Assembly (NCBI RefSeq): GCF_017308975.1
Contig: NZ_JADWPD010000021.1
Location: forward strand, 62,001 to 126,000
DNA from: Amycolatopsis sp. MtRt-6
GTDB lineage: Bacteria > Actinomycetota > Actinomycetes > Mycobacteriales > Pseudonocardiaceae
Length of the DNA stretch: 64,000 nucleotides
Direction of reading: 5' to 3'
Both the position numbers and the translations under genes were made by a program. Within the stretch, counting starts at the first letter, position 1, and every line of letters starts with the position of its first letter. Below are positions 1 through 9,884 of the stretch, piece by piece. The notes below the pieces were generated by a model that was not told where the DNA came from, made no database searches, and worked only from the letters and a program-made list of their open reading frames with translations.

Positions 1-2
1 CG

Positions 3-1181
3 GCGCCCTCCCCGGCACCGGATCCGGACTACTGGGCGGAGTTGACCCACCGGACCGGGGTGACCGTGTGGAACTCCGTGCCCGCGCTGATGGAACTCGC
101 GGTCGCCGCGGCGCGGCCAGGGGCATTGGCGAGCCTTCGCCTCGTCATGCTGAGCGGGGACTGGATCCGCGTCGGGCTCCCGGCCGACATCGCACGCGCC
201 TGCCCGGACGCCAAGGTCATCAGCCTCGGTGGTGCCACGGAGGCGTCGATCTGGTCGATCCTCCACGAGATCGGCGACGTCGACCCCGCATGGACGAGCA
301 TTCCTTACGGGCGGCCGATGGCGAACCAGACCTTCCACATACTCGACAAGGCGATGTCCCCCTGTCCGATCGGTGTGCCCGGTGATCTCCACATCGGCGG
401 GGTCGGCGTGGCGATGGGCTACTGGAATGCCCCGGAGCTGACCGCGGCGAGCTTTGTCGACCACCCGGAGACCGGCGCTCGGATCTACCGCACCGGTGAC
501 CTCGGGCGGTACTTGCCGGACGGGACGATCGAGTTCCTCGGCCGGGACGACTTCCAGGTGAAGATCCAGGGTTTCCGAATCGAGCTCGGCGAGGTCGAGG
601 CCGCGCTGCGGCAGTGCACGGGTGTGGCGGACGCGGTCGCGGCGGCCGAGGTCGGCGACGGTGGTGCGCGGCTGGTGGCCTTCGTCCGGGGCGCCGACGG
701 GCTGGATCCCGAGCAGCTGCGTGCGGATGTGGGGCGGACGCTGCCCGCGTACATGGTCCCGTCGAGTGTCGCCGTCGTCGGCAGCTGGCCGCTGACGGGG
801 AACGGGAAGGTGGACCGGGCCGCCCTGGTGAGCGGGCACCTCCCGGTCGCGGAGGGCGGTGGGGAGCCGCGGGACGCACTCGACGAGCTGCTGGCCGAGC
901 TGTGGGCCGACACGCTCGACCGGGACGCGGTCGGCACCCGAGACAGCTTTTTCACGCTCGGTGGCCAGTCACTGCTCGCCGCCCGGCTCGTGATGGCCAT
1001 CAACGCGGTTCTCGACCTCGAGGTGCCGGTCCGGGCGCTGTTCGAGGCGCCCACGGTCGTCGCCTTCCGGGACTGGCTCGAGGTCAAGCCGGAGGTCGAC
1101 GCGGACGCGCTGCTCGGCACCGCGGAGGCGTTGCTCGCCGACGGGTACGAGATGGACGACGACGAGAGCACGGCTCGATGA
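3..1181 (+). CDS. NRPS C-terminal fragment, Cys-type adenylation domain plus carrier domain
   Basis: The gene enters from outside the window and is open from the first in-frame codon. It carries the second half of an adenylation domain followed by a peptidyl carrier domain. The A5 region reads GGATEASIW, a variant typical of A domains in thiazoline-forming (Cy-containing) modules, rather than the common YGPTE. Aligning the visible pocket positions by eye to GrsA gives N278, M299, S301, L322, I330, W331 and K517, close to the known cysteine code ending N-L-S-L-I-W-K. The carrier domain has FFTLGGQSLLAA with its phosphopantetheine serine. The tail (EMDDDESTAR) is short and acidic, possibly a docking element. 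The stop overlaps the next start (ATGA), so translation is coupled. Cysteine is inferred; no cyclisation domain is visible because the N-terminus is missing. Confidence 0.85.
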   Translation, partial: APSPAPDPDYWAELTHRTGVTVWNSVPALMELAVAAARPGALASLRLVMLSGDWIRVGLPADIARACPDAKVISLGGATEASIWSILHEIGDVDPAWTSIPYGRPMANQTFHILDKAMSPCPIGVPGDLHIGGVGVAMGYWNAPELTAASFVDHPETGARIYRTGDLGRYLPDGTIEFLGRDDFQVKIQGFRIELGEVEAALRQCTGVADAVAAAEVGDGGARLVAFVRGADGLDPEQLRADVGRTLPAYMVPSSVAVVGSWPLTGNGKVDRAALVSGHLPVAEGGGEPRDALDELLAELWADTLDRDAVGTRDSFFTLGGQSLLAARLVMAINAVLDLEVPVRALFEAPTVVAFRDWLEVKPEVDADALLGTAEALLADGYEMDDDESTAR

Positions 1182-4100
1182 CCGCCTCGCCCAGGAGGCG
1201 TCCCGCCGCCGTGCGCGCAGCCCTGCGCAAGGCCGCCGCCGGGACCGGCGCCTACCCCGACGAGCAGCGTCTCGTGCCGTCCGCCGGCCAGGAACGGCTG
1301 TGGTTCCTCGACCAGCTCTCCCCTGGCAGCCCGGCCTACAACGTGCCGCTCGCGTTCCGGCTGAGCGGCCCGCTCGACGTCGCCGCAATGGGCCAGGCCC
1401 TCGCCGCGGTCGTCACGCGGCACGACTCACTCCGCTCGAACATCGTCGCCGCGGATGGCGCACCGGTGCTCACGATCACCCCGGACCACCGGGTCGTCAT
1501 CGCCGTCGACGACATCGGCAGCGACGCCGCCGGCGAGCAAGCCTGGCTCGGCAGGCACATCCGGGCGCCGTTCGACCTGGGCCGCGACCCGCTCGTGCGT
1601 GCCCGGCTCGCCAGGTTCGGCGCGGATCACCACCTGCTGCTGGTGGTGATCCATCACGCCGTGTGCGACGGATGGTCCCAGGACGTCCTGGTTCGCGAAC
1701 TGTCCACTGCGTACGATCAACTCGTCCGAAATGGACAGACGAACCTGCCGCCGGTGCCGGCACAGTACCCGGACTTCGCCGCGTGGCAGCGGGAGCGGCT
1801 CGCCGAGCGCAGCGCGGCCGAGCTGGCTCACTGGCGCGAGCACCTCGCGGGTGCGCCGGAGTCGCTCGAGCTGCCGACCGACTTCCCGCGCCCGTCCGCC
1901 GCCACCCTGCGCGGAGACGACCTGCCGGTCACCGTGTCTCCGGAGACCTCGCGCAAGCTGCGAGCCCTCGCCCGGGCCGAGGGCACGACGCTGTTCCCGG
2001 TGCTGCTCGCCGCGTTCCAGACGCTGCTCGCCCGCTACACCGGCAGCCGCGACGTGGTCGCGGGCACGCCCATGGCGGGCCGGGTCCGAGGTGGCACCGA
2101 GGATGTGATCGGGTTCTTCGTCAACACGGTGCCCTTGCGGGTCGACGTCGGCGACGCGTCAGTACGGGAGCTGGTGACCCGCTGCCGGGAAGCGACGCTC
2201 ACCGCCTACGAACACCAGGAACTGCCACTCGAACTGCTCGCCGACCGCGTGCGCGGCACCGGGCACGACACCCTCGTCCGCGCGCTCGTCCAGCTCGACG
2301 ACGCACCACGCGTGCTCGCGGCGGGTGGCGCGGAGTGGACGCCGGTGGCGGTCACCAACGGCGCCGCCCGCTTCGACCTCGACTTCATGGCGGTCGACGG
2401 CGGGGAGCTGACCGGGCGGCTGCGCTACGCCCGTGACCTGTTCACCCGGGCGACCGCGGAGCGCATGGCGGGTCACCTCGGTCTGGTGCTCGCGGCGTTC
2501 GCCGAGGACCCCGACCAGCAGGCGCTGGATATTCCACTGTGGACGGAAAAGGAGCGGGCGCTGGTCCGCGCCGCCAACGACACCTCGGTGCCGGCACCCG
2601 GCGCGTGCCTGCACGAGCTGGTCTCCGCGCAGGTGGCGAGAACTCCGGACCTGATCGCCGTCGCCGACGAGCACACCGAGCTGACCTTCCGCGAGCTCGA
2701 CCGGCGGGCCAACCGGCTCGCTCACCGGTTGCGCGAGCTCGGTGCCGGACCGGACATCCTGGTCGGGGTCTGCCTCCCGCGATCGACAGAGCTCGTCGTG
2801 GCCCTGCTCGCGGTCCTCAAGGCAGGTGCGGGCTACCTGCCGCTCGAACCCGACCTCCCGCCGGTACGGATCGGACGCATGGTCGCCGATGCGCGCCCGG
2901 TCGCGGTCGTGACCGAGGCCGAAGCGACCCGCGCACTGCGGAGCACCGACCTGCCCCCGGTCGTCCTCCTCGACCGCGACGACCTCACGAACCTCCCGGA
3001 CGGAGCACCCGGCACCGGCGTGACACCGGATGCCACCGCATACGTGATCTACACCTCCGGCTCGACCGGGTCGCCGAAGGGAGTCGCGATCCCGCACCGG
3101 GCCGTGGTCAACCACCACCTCTGGCTCGCCGGCGAGCTGGGCCTCGACCGCGCCGACGTCGTCCTGCAGAAGACACCGTTCGGGTTCGACGTCTCCGTCT
3201 GGGAGCTGTTCCTGCCGCTGATGACGGGAGCGCGCATGGTGCTGGCCCGTCCCGGAGGCCACCGCGACCCGCGCTACCTCGCCGAGCTGATCGACCACGC
3301 GGGCGTGACCGCGGCACACTTCGTGCCGTCGATGCTGCGGACCTTCGTCGACGCCACCGGAGTCCCCGCCGGCACGAGCCTGCGCGTGATCATCTGCAGC
3401 GGTGAGGCGCTACCCGGTGACCTGCGCGACCGGGTGCTCGCCGAGTTCGACGGCTCCCTGCTCAACCTGTACGGCCCGACCGAGACCACGATCCACAGCA
3501 CCGGCGCCTGGGCGTCCACAACGGACCACGGCGCGGTCGCGTCGATCGGCCGTCCGATGTGGAACACCACGGCGCACGTGCTCGATCCCGACGGCAGGGA
3601 GGCGGGGTTCGGGCTGCCGGGCGAGCTGTACCACGGCGGGACCGCGGTCGGCCGGGGTTACCTGCACAAGCCGGGGCTGACCGCGGAGCGATTCGTGCCC
3701 GATCCCACCGTGCCCGGAAGCCGGCGCTACGCGACCGGCGACGTGGTCCGCTGGCGGCCAGACGGCACGCTCGAGTTCCTCGGCCGCACCGATCACCAGG
3801 TCAAGGTCAACGGGCAGCGGATCGAACCGGCCGAGATCGCGGCCGCCCTCGCCGCGCACCCGGCGGTGGGCGAGGTCGCGGTGCGCCCGGTCGCCGACCG
3901 GGCGGGCACCACCACACTCGCCGCGTACCTCACCGTCGCCGGTCCGACGCCCGGACCGGCGGAGCTGCGTGCCCACCTCCGAGAACACCTGCCGGCAGGC
4001 TGGGTGCCGCAGCACTTCGTCGTGCTGGACGCACTGCCGCGCACAGCCAACGGCAAGCTCGACCGGGACGCGCTCCCCGCACCCGAACCGGCACCGGCGA

Positions 4101-7100
4101 GCAGCACGCCCCTCCGGACCGATGGCGAGCGTGCGCTGGCCGGAATCTGGGCCGAGGTGCTCGGCAGGGCGGACATCGGCGCCGACGCCCGCTTCTTCGA
4201 CCTCGGCGGCCACTCACTCCAGTTGATCCAGATGGTGGTGCGGCTCGAGCGCGCGACCGGGGTGCGGGTTCCGGTGCAGATCGCGTTCGAGGCGGCCACG
4301 CTCGCCGACCTCGCCCAGTACGTCGAGGCACAGGCCGGCGGCGAGAGCACGCCGCCGGTCCGCGTGTCGCGTCGCAGCGGCACCGACGCGCTGTCATACG
4401 GCCAGGAACGGCTGTGGTTCCTCGACCGGCTGGTGCCCGGCTCCCCGGCCTACAACGTGCAGCTGGTGCTCGCGCTGCCCGAACTGCTGGACGTGCCCGC
4501 ACTGCGGGCGGCACTCACCGAGGTCGTGCGCCGCCACGAGATCCTCCGCACCGTCTACGACGACACCGGCAGTGGCCCGGCCGGCCGGTTGCTGCCGGCC
4601 GAGCCGGTGCCACTTCCGGAGGTGGACCTGACGGCGCACGCGGACCAGGACGGCGCGGTCCGTGCCGCGGCCGGCACCCAGGCGCGGCTCCCGTTCGATC
4701 TCGCCACCGGACCGTTGCTGCGGGCCGAGTTGCTGCTGCGGGCCGGTCGGCCGGTGCTGGTGCTGACGATGCACCACATCGTCACCGACGGCTGGTCGCT
4801 CGGGCTGCTCGTCGACGAGCTGGCCGGGCTGTACCACGGGCGCACGCTCGCCGAGCCCGCGCTCCAGTACGCCGACTACGCCGCGTGGCAGCGGGACTGG
4901 ATGGCGGGCGAGCGGCTGGACCGCGAGCTCGACCACTGGCGGTCCGTGCTGGACGGGGCACCCGCGATCCTCGACCTGCCGGGCACCGGCGTCCGGCCAC
5001 CCGTGCCGACCTACCGCGGCGGCATCCGGCGGTTCATGCTCGACGCCGGCCTCACCTCGGCGGTGCGTGCGGTGGCCATGGCGCACGGCGCGACGCCGTT
5101 CATGGTGCTGCTGACCGGGTTCACGCTGCTGCTCGCCCGGTTCGGCGGCAAGGACGACCTCGTGGTCGGCACGCCGGTGGCCGGGCGTGCGACCTCGGAA
5201 CTGGAGGACGTGCCCGGCTTTTTCGTCAACACCGTCGCGCTGCGCGCCGATCTGTCCGGCGCCACGACCTTCGCGGACGCGCTGACGGTCGTGCGAGACG
5301 CGGCAGTCGCCGCCTACGAGCACCAGGACGTGCCGTTCGAGAAGGTCGTCGAGGCGGCGGCGCCGCACCGGGACCTCGCCCACCAGCCGTTCCACCAGGT
5401 CATGTTCGAACTGCACGCGCCCCGCCCGGCCGGCGAGACGTGGGCCGAGGTGTTGCCGGTCGGCGTTTCCAACGACACGGTCAAGAACGACCTGACCCTG
5501 GTCGCCACCGACTCGGGCGACCGGTTCGACTGCGGGCTTCGGTTCGCCACCGACGTGTTCGCCGGTGCGGAGGCGGACGTCCTTGTCGAGGGATGGCGCA
5601 CCATCCTGGCCGCCATGGTCGCCGACCCGTCCGCACCGCACGCCGACGTGTCGCTGCTGACCGCGGCGGGACAGGCCCTGCTCGACCGCGCGGGCGACAC
5701 CGCCACACCGGTCCCCGGCACCGGAGTGGCCGCGCTGGTCGCCGCGCGGGCGGCGCTGCACCCGGACGCGGACGCGGTGGTGTGCGGGGACGAGGTCGTG
5801 ACGTACCGGGATCTGGACCGCCGGGCCGCCCGGCTGGCCGGCCGGCTCACGGCATTGGGCGCCGGACCCGAACGGCTCATCGCGGTGCGGCTGCCGCGCG
5901 GCGTCGACCTCGTCGTCGCCCTCCTCGCTGTCTGGCGCACCGGAGCGGGCTTCGTCGCATTGGATCCGGAGCTGCCGCCGCGGCGGGCCGCGGACGTGCT
6001 CGCCGACGCACGGCCCGACCTCGAGCTCACCGAACTGCCCCCACTCGAGGACGGGCCCGAGCCGCCGCCGCGGCTCGTCCACCCGGACGGCCGCGCGTAC
6101 GTCGTCTACACCTCCGGTACGACCGGCACCCCGAAGGGCATCTCCGGCACCCACCGCGGAGTCGCCAACTACCTGGCCGATCTGAGCCGGGCCGGTCTCG
6201 TCACCGCTGCCGACACGGTGACGGCGTTGACCACCGTGTCCTTCGACGCGTCGCTGCGCGACCTGCTGCTCCCGCTCGCCGTCGGCGCACGCGTCGTCCT
6301 CGTGCCGGGCGGTGCGGCCGATCTCGACGCGGTTGCCGGCGCCATCGCCGAGGCGACGGTCGTGCCCGCCGTCGTGCCGTCGCTGCTGCGCATGCTCACC
6401 ACACGCGGGAGGCAGTGGCCGGATCTGCGGACCGTGCTGGTCTCCGGTGAGCCGCTGCACCCCGAGGACGTGGCCGCGGTGGCGGCCGTCGCGCCGAATG
6501 CGGCCGTCTACAACATGTACGGGCCCAGCGAAACGACCATGACCACCACCCGCCACCGCGTACGGCCCGGCGCGACCAACCGGATCCCGGTGGGCACGGC
6601 GATCGGCAACACTCGTGTCGAGGTGCTCGACGAACGGTTGCGCCCGGTGGGGATCGGCATGCCGGGCCGCGTCTTCATCGGTGGCGCGGGCCTCGCACGC
6701 GGCTACCACCGGCAGCCGGGGCGCACCGCCGAGCGGTTCGTTCCCCACCCCACCAGGGCCGGGGAACGGTTGTACGACACCGGTGACCGCGCCAGGTACC
6801 TGCCTGACGGGACTCTGCAGTACCTCGGGCGCACCGACCACCAGCTCAAGGTCAACGGGGTGCGCATCGACCCGAGCGAGATCGAGGCAGCGCTGTGCGC
6901 GCACCCCGCGATCGCCGAGGCCGCGGTGCACGCACCCGGCGGCAGGCTGGTGGCGTGCGTGGTGCCGGCGGGCACTTTGCCCACGCCCCAGCGCATCCGC
7001 GCCGATCTGGCCGACCGGCTGCCCACCACCCACCTCCCGGCCGGTTTCGTCCCGCTCGACCGGCTCCCGCGCACCACGACGGGGAAGATCCGCCGCGATG

Positions 7101-8644
7101 CGCTCCCCGGACCCGCGGCGGAGGCGGTGACCGACCAGCACCCGCGCGACGGTGTCGAGGAGCTGATAGCCCGCGTTTGGTGCGACGTCCTCGACGTGCC
7201 GGAAGTCGGGGTGCACCAGGACTTCTTCACCCTCGGCGGACATTCGCTGCTCGCCGCACGGACCGTCTCCGGGCTACGGGAGTCGCTGGGCGTAGTGCTG
7301 CCGGTGCGTGCGTTGTTCGAGAGCCCGACTGTCGCGGAGCTCGCGACGCGGGTCCGTGACGCGGAAGCCGACCCGCTGCCCGAGCTCGTGCCGGCTTCGG
7401 GCGAGCCGGTGCTGACCGCCGCGCAGCGTCGGTTGTGGTCCCTGGAACGGAGTTCCGGGCGGTATGCGTTCTACAACGTGCCGATTGTCCGGCGGCTGCG
7501 CGGCGAGCTCGACCACGACGCGCTGGCGACGGCCCTCACTGGGCTCGTCGCACGGCACGACGCGCTGCGGACGGTCTTCCCCGCGCACGGCCCGCAGCTC
7601 CGGCCGCCCGCGCCGGTGCCGCTCGAGGTGGTCGACGTGGCTCCCGCCGACCTGGCAGGTGCGGTCGCGGCGCGGGCCGGGCAGCCGTTCGACCTGGCGG
7701 CCGGGCCATTGCTGCGTGCGACGCTGCTGCGGCAGGGCCCGCGGGACCACGTCCTGTGCGTGGTCATCCATCACCTCGTCGCCGACGGATGGTCGGTCGG
7801 CCTGGTTCTCCGCGACCTCACCGCGCTGTACCAGTCCACTGTGGAGCTTCCGTCGGTCGCGCGGTACGCGGACTTCGCCGCGTGGCAGCGGGCATATCTC
7901 ACCCCCGAGTTCGTCGCGGCCGAATTCGACCACTGGCGTCGCGAACTCGCCGGGGCCGGCGCGCTGTTCGAGCTGCCACCGGACTACCCGCGGCTCACCG
8001 GGCCCGGCCGGCCGGCCCGTGGCAGGGTGACCCGCACCCTCACCACTGGGCAGAGCGCCCGGGTCCATGAGCTGTGCCGCCGGCTGCGGGCGACACCGTT
8101 CATGGTGCTCATGGCGGCGTTCCAGGCCGCGCTCGGCACACGGTTCGGCCGGGACGACTTCACGGTCGCGGTGCCCATGGCCAATCGCGACCGCCCGGAG
8201 CTCGACGCGATGGTGGGGTACGTCGCGAACATGGTGGTGCTGCGGGCCGATCTGACCGGCCGGCCGGACTTCGCCACGCTGGTCGACCGCACGCGGGGCC
8301 GGGTGCTCGACGCCCATTCCCACCGCCACCTGCCGTTGGAACTCCTGCTCGACGAGTTGGCGCCCGACCAGGCCGCGAGCCACGCGCCGCTCGCGCAGGC
8401 GCTGTTCAACATGCAGGACTTCCCGCACCGCGCCGTCGAGGTTGCCGGACTGGAGATCGAGCACACCGGCCTGAACGAGGTCTGGGCCCGCTACCCGATC
8501 ACGCTGTTCGCGCACGACCGGCCGGGAGGTGTGTTCCTCGACCTGATCTACGACCAGGAGCTGTTCGACCCGGGCCGGGCTGGGTCGCTCCTGGACACGA
8601 TGGTGACAGCGACCGAGGCGGAAACCGATGACCTTGCTGCGTAA
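1178..8644 (+). CDS. Nonribosomal peptide synthetase, C-A-T-C-A-T-C
   Basis: 2488-residue assembly-line enzyme. Approximate domains: C1 30-455 (HHAVCDGWS), A1 470-960 (YVIYTSGSTG, NLYGPTETT), T1 near 1008 (DLGGHSLQL), C2 1060-1490 (HHIVTDGWS), A2 1505-1965 (YVVYTSGTTG, NMYGPSETT), T2 near 2016 (FFTLGGHSLL), C3 2075-2488 (HHLVADGWS). The A1 pocket read by eye is D-V-W-H-I-S-L-I-H-K, near the EntF-type serine code, and the surrounding segment (HFVPSML) also resembles EntF, so serine is a good prediction. The A2 pocket reads D-A-R-A-L-S-M-M-T-K, which I cannot assign. The terminal C domain has no A domain after it; the next A domain begins the later NRPS, so the two proteins probably act in series. 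Start ATG overlaps the upstream stop. The 3' end overlaps the MFS start by 17 bp. No epimerisation or thioesterase domain is present. Confidence 0.95.
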   Translation: MTASPRRRPAAVRAALRKAAAGTGAYPDEQRLVPSAGQERLWFLDQLSPGSPAYNVPLAFRLSGPLDVAAMGQALAAVVTRHDSLRSNIVAADGAPVLTITPDHRVVIAVDDIGSDAAGEQAWLGRHIRAPFDLGRDPLVRARLARFGADHHLLLVVIHHAVCDGWSQDVLVRELSTAYDQLVRNGQTNLPPVPAQYPDFAAWQRERLAERSAAELAHWREHLAGAPESLELPTDFPRPSAATLRGDDLPVTVSPETSRKLRALARAEGTTLFPVLLAAFQTLLARYTGSRDVVAGTPMAGRVRGGTEDVIGFFVNTVPLRVDVGDASVRELVTRCREATLTAYEHQELPLELLADRVRGTGHDTLVRALVQLDDAPRVLAAGGAEWTPVAVTNGAARFDLDFMAVDGGELTGRLRYARDLFTRATAERMAGHLGLVLAAFAEDPDQQALDIPLWTEKERALVRAANDTSVPAPGACLHELVSAQVARTPDLIAVADEHTELTFRELDRRANRLAHRLRELGAGPDILVGVCLPRSTELVVALLAVLKAGAGYLPLEPDLPPVRIGRMVADARPVAVVTEAEATRALRSTDLPPVVLLDRDDLTNLPDGAPGTGVTPDATAYVIYTSGSTGSPKGVAIPHRAVVNHHLWLAGELGLDRADVVLQKTPFGFDVSVWELFLPLMTGARMVLARPGGHRDPRYLAELIDHAGVTAAHFVPSMLRTFVDATGVPAGTSLRVIICSGEALPGDLRDRVLAEFDGSLLNLYGPTETTIHSTGAWASTTDHGAVASIGRPMWNTTAHVLDPDGREAGFGLPGELYHGGTAVGRGYLHKPGLTAERFVPDPTVPGSRRYATGDVVRWRPDGTLEFLGRTDHQVKVNGQRIEPAEIAAALAAHPAVGEVAVRPVADRAGTTTLAAYLTVAGPTPGPAELRAHLREHLPAGWVPQHFVVLDALPRTANGKLDRDALPAPEPAPASSTPLRTDGERALAGIWAEVLGRADIGADARFFDLGGHSLQLIQMVVRLERATGVRVPVQIAFEAATLADLAQYVEAQAGGESTPPVRVSRRSGTDALSYGQERLWFLDRLVPGSPAYNVQLVLALPELLDVPALRAALTEVVRRHEILRTVYDDTGSGPAGRLLPAEPVPLPEVDLTAHADQDGAVRAAAGTQARLPFDLATGPLLRAELLLRAGRPVLVLTMHHIVTDGWSLGLLVDELAGLYHGRTLAEPALQYADYAAWQRDWMAGERLDRELDHWRSVLDGAPAILDLPGTGVRPPVPTYRGGIRRFMLDAGLTSAVRAVAMAHGATPFMVLLTGFTLLLARFGGKDDLVVGTPVAGRATSELEDVPGFFVNTVALRADLSGATTFADALTVVRDAAVAAYEHQDVPFEKVVEAAAPHRDLAHQPFHQVMFELHAPRPAGETWAEVLPVGVSNDTVKNDLTLVATDSGDRFDCGLRFATDVFAGAEADVLVEGWRTILAAMVADPSAPHADVSLLTAAGQALLDRAGDTATPVPGTGVAALVAARAALHPDADAVVCGDEVVTYRDLDRRAARLAGRLTALGAGPERLIAVRLPRGVDLVVALLAVWRTGAGFVALDPELPPRRAADVLADARPDLELTELPPLEDGPEPPPRLVHPDGRAYVVYTSGTTGTPKGISGTHRGVANYLADLSRAGLVTAADTVTALTTVSFDASLRDLLLPLAVGARVVLVPGGAADLDAVAGAIAEATVVPAVVPSLLRMLTTRGRQWPDLRTVLVSGEPLHPEDVAAVAAVAPNAAVYNMYGPSETTMTTTRHRVRPGATNRIPVGTAIGNTRVEVLDERLRPVGIGMPGRVFIGGAGLARGYHRQPGRTAERFVPHPTRAGERLYDTGDRARYLPDGTLQYLGRTDHQLKVNGVRIDPSEIEAALCAHPAIAEAAVHAPGGRLVACVVPAGTLPTPQRIRADLADRLPTTHLPAGFVPLDRLPRTTTGKIRRDALPGPAAEAVTDQHPRDGVEELIARVWCDVLDVPEVGVHQDFFTLGGHSLLAARTVSGLRESLGVVLPVRALFESPTVAELATRVRDAEADPLPELVPASGEPVLTAAQRRLWSLERSSGRYAFYNVPIVRRLRGELDHDALATALTGLVARHDALRTVFPAHGPQLRPPAPVPLEVVDVAPADLAGAVAARAGQPFDLAAGPLLRATLLRQGPRDHVLCVVIHHLVADGWSVGLVLRDLTALYQSTVELPSVARYADFAAWQRAYLTPEFVAAEFDHWRRELAGAGALFELPPDYPRLTGPGRPARGRVTRTLTTGQSARVHELCRRLRATPFMVLMAAFQAALGTRFGRDDFTVAVPMANRDRPELDAMVGYVANMVVLRADLTGRPDFATLVDRTRGRVLDAHSHRHLPLELLLDELAPDQAASHAPLAQALFNMQDFPHRAVEVAGLEIEHTGLNEVWARYPITLFAHDRPGGVFLDLIYDQELFDPGRAGSLLDTMVTATEAETDDLAA

Positions 8645-9884
8645 CGGCCCGTTCGTGCGCCTGTGGACGGGACAGACGATCTCCGAGCTCGGCTATCACC
8701 TCTCGCTGGTGGCGTTGCCACTGGTCGCGGTGATCCAGCTCGACGCGACGGCCACCGAGATGGGGCTGTTCGTCGGCGTCGGCATGGCACCCATGGCGTT
8801 CGCATGGCCGTTCTTCGGGGTGCTCGCCGACCGGGTCGACCGCCGCCGGATGCTGGTCGCGACCTACACCGGCCGCGCGGTGCTGCTCGGTTCGCTGCCG
8901 GTCGCGGCGCTACTCGGCCTGCTCTCCATGCCGTGGCTGATAGTCGTGTACTTCCTGGTCAGCACGCTGCACGTGGCGTTCAGTGTGGTGTCGCCCTCGC
9001 TGCTGCCCGCGCTGGTGAGCGGGCGCGAGCTGGTGGACGCCAACAGCAAGCTGGAACTCACCCGTTCCGCCGCGATGATCGTCGGTCCGTCGATCGCCGG
9101 GTTCCTGGCGGAGTTGCTCGGCGCCGCCAACACCGTCGCCATCGACGCGGTCTGCTACCTGGCGGCAGCCGGGTTGATCGTCACCCTCACCGTGCCGAAG
9201 CGGGCGGGGCCGGCGGAAACGACCGCGGCGCCCCCGGCGGCCTCGGTCTGGCGGGACATCCGCGAAGGCCTGTCGACCGTGTTCGGCGACCGGCTGCTGC
9301 GCCCGATGGCGATCTCGTCCGGGATCATGAACGCCTTCTTCTACATCCGCACCCCGATCCTCGCCCTGTTCGTGCTGGAGGACCTCGGTTTCTCGGCCGG
9401 GAGCCTCGGGCTGATCCTGGCCGCGGCCGGGCCGGGCGCGCTGGTCGGCTCGTTCGTCGTGCGCAGGGTCAGCGGCCGAGTCGGCCTCGGCACCACGGTG
9501 ACCTGGGCGGCGTTCGTCGCGGGCGGGCCGGTGCTGATCGTCCCACTGGTGCCGGACAACAGCTTGTGGAGCCTGGGGTTGCTGATCCTGTCGACCTTCA
9601 CGGTGAGCGCGGGGGTGCAGACCTACAGCATCAGCCTGGTCAGCGCGCGGCAGATCATGACACCCGACCACCTGCTGGGGCGGGTGAACGCGACGTTCCG
9701 CTGGGTCGCCTGGGCGGCCACCCCGGTCACCGCGGTGGTGAGCGGGCTGCTCGCGGAGCTCTTCGGGCTGCGCGGGGCGATCGCGGTCGCGGGCGCCGGA
9801 CTCCTGCTCCCCGCCCTGTTCCTGGCGTTCTCACCAGTCCGCGGCACCCGGATCGTCCCAGGCCTGGCGGGACAGCCGTCATGA
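8628..9884 (+). CDS. MFS exporter of the EntS (MFS_3) type
   Basis: 418-residue membrane protein with about 12 hydrophobic segments. The N-terminus (NGPFVRLWTGQTISELGY) and the loop DRVDRRRML after helix 2-3 are typical of the enterobactin-exporter-like MFS_3 group, whose members often export siderophores and other peptides from actinobacterial NRPS clusters. The start lies inside the end of the upstream NRPS gene (17 bp overlap) and its stop overlaps the next ATG, so it is embedded in the biosynthetic operon. Role inferred: export of the NRPS product across the cytoplasmic membrane, or self-protection. The substrate cannot be read from the sequence. Confidence 0.85.
   Translation: MTLLRNGPFVRLWTGQTISELGYHLSLVALPLVAVIQLDATATEMGLFVGVGMAPMAFAWPFFGVLADRVDRRRMLVATYTGRAVLLGSLPVAALLGLLSMPWLIVVYFLVSTLHVAFSVVSPSLLPALVSGRELVDANSKLELTRSAAMIVGPSIAGFLAELLGAANTVAIDAVCYLAAAGLIVTLTVPKRAGPAETTAAPPAASVWRDIREGLSTVFGDRLLRPMAISSGIMNAFFYIRTPILALFVLEDLGFSAGSLGLILAAAGPGALVGSFVVRRVSGRVGLGTTVTWAAFVAGGPVLIVPLVPDNSLWSLGLLILSTFTVSAGVQTYSISLVSARQIMTPDHLLGRVNATFRWVAWAATPVTAVVSGLLAELFGLRGAIAVAGAGLLLPALFLAFSPVRGTRIVPGLAGQPS

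Noticed and set aside
3559..6450. 963-residue alternative plus frame inside the first full NRPS
   Set aside because: Arg/Ala-rich frameshifted reading of the NRPS gene; it contains no domain of its own.
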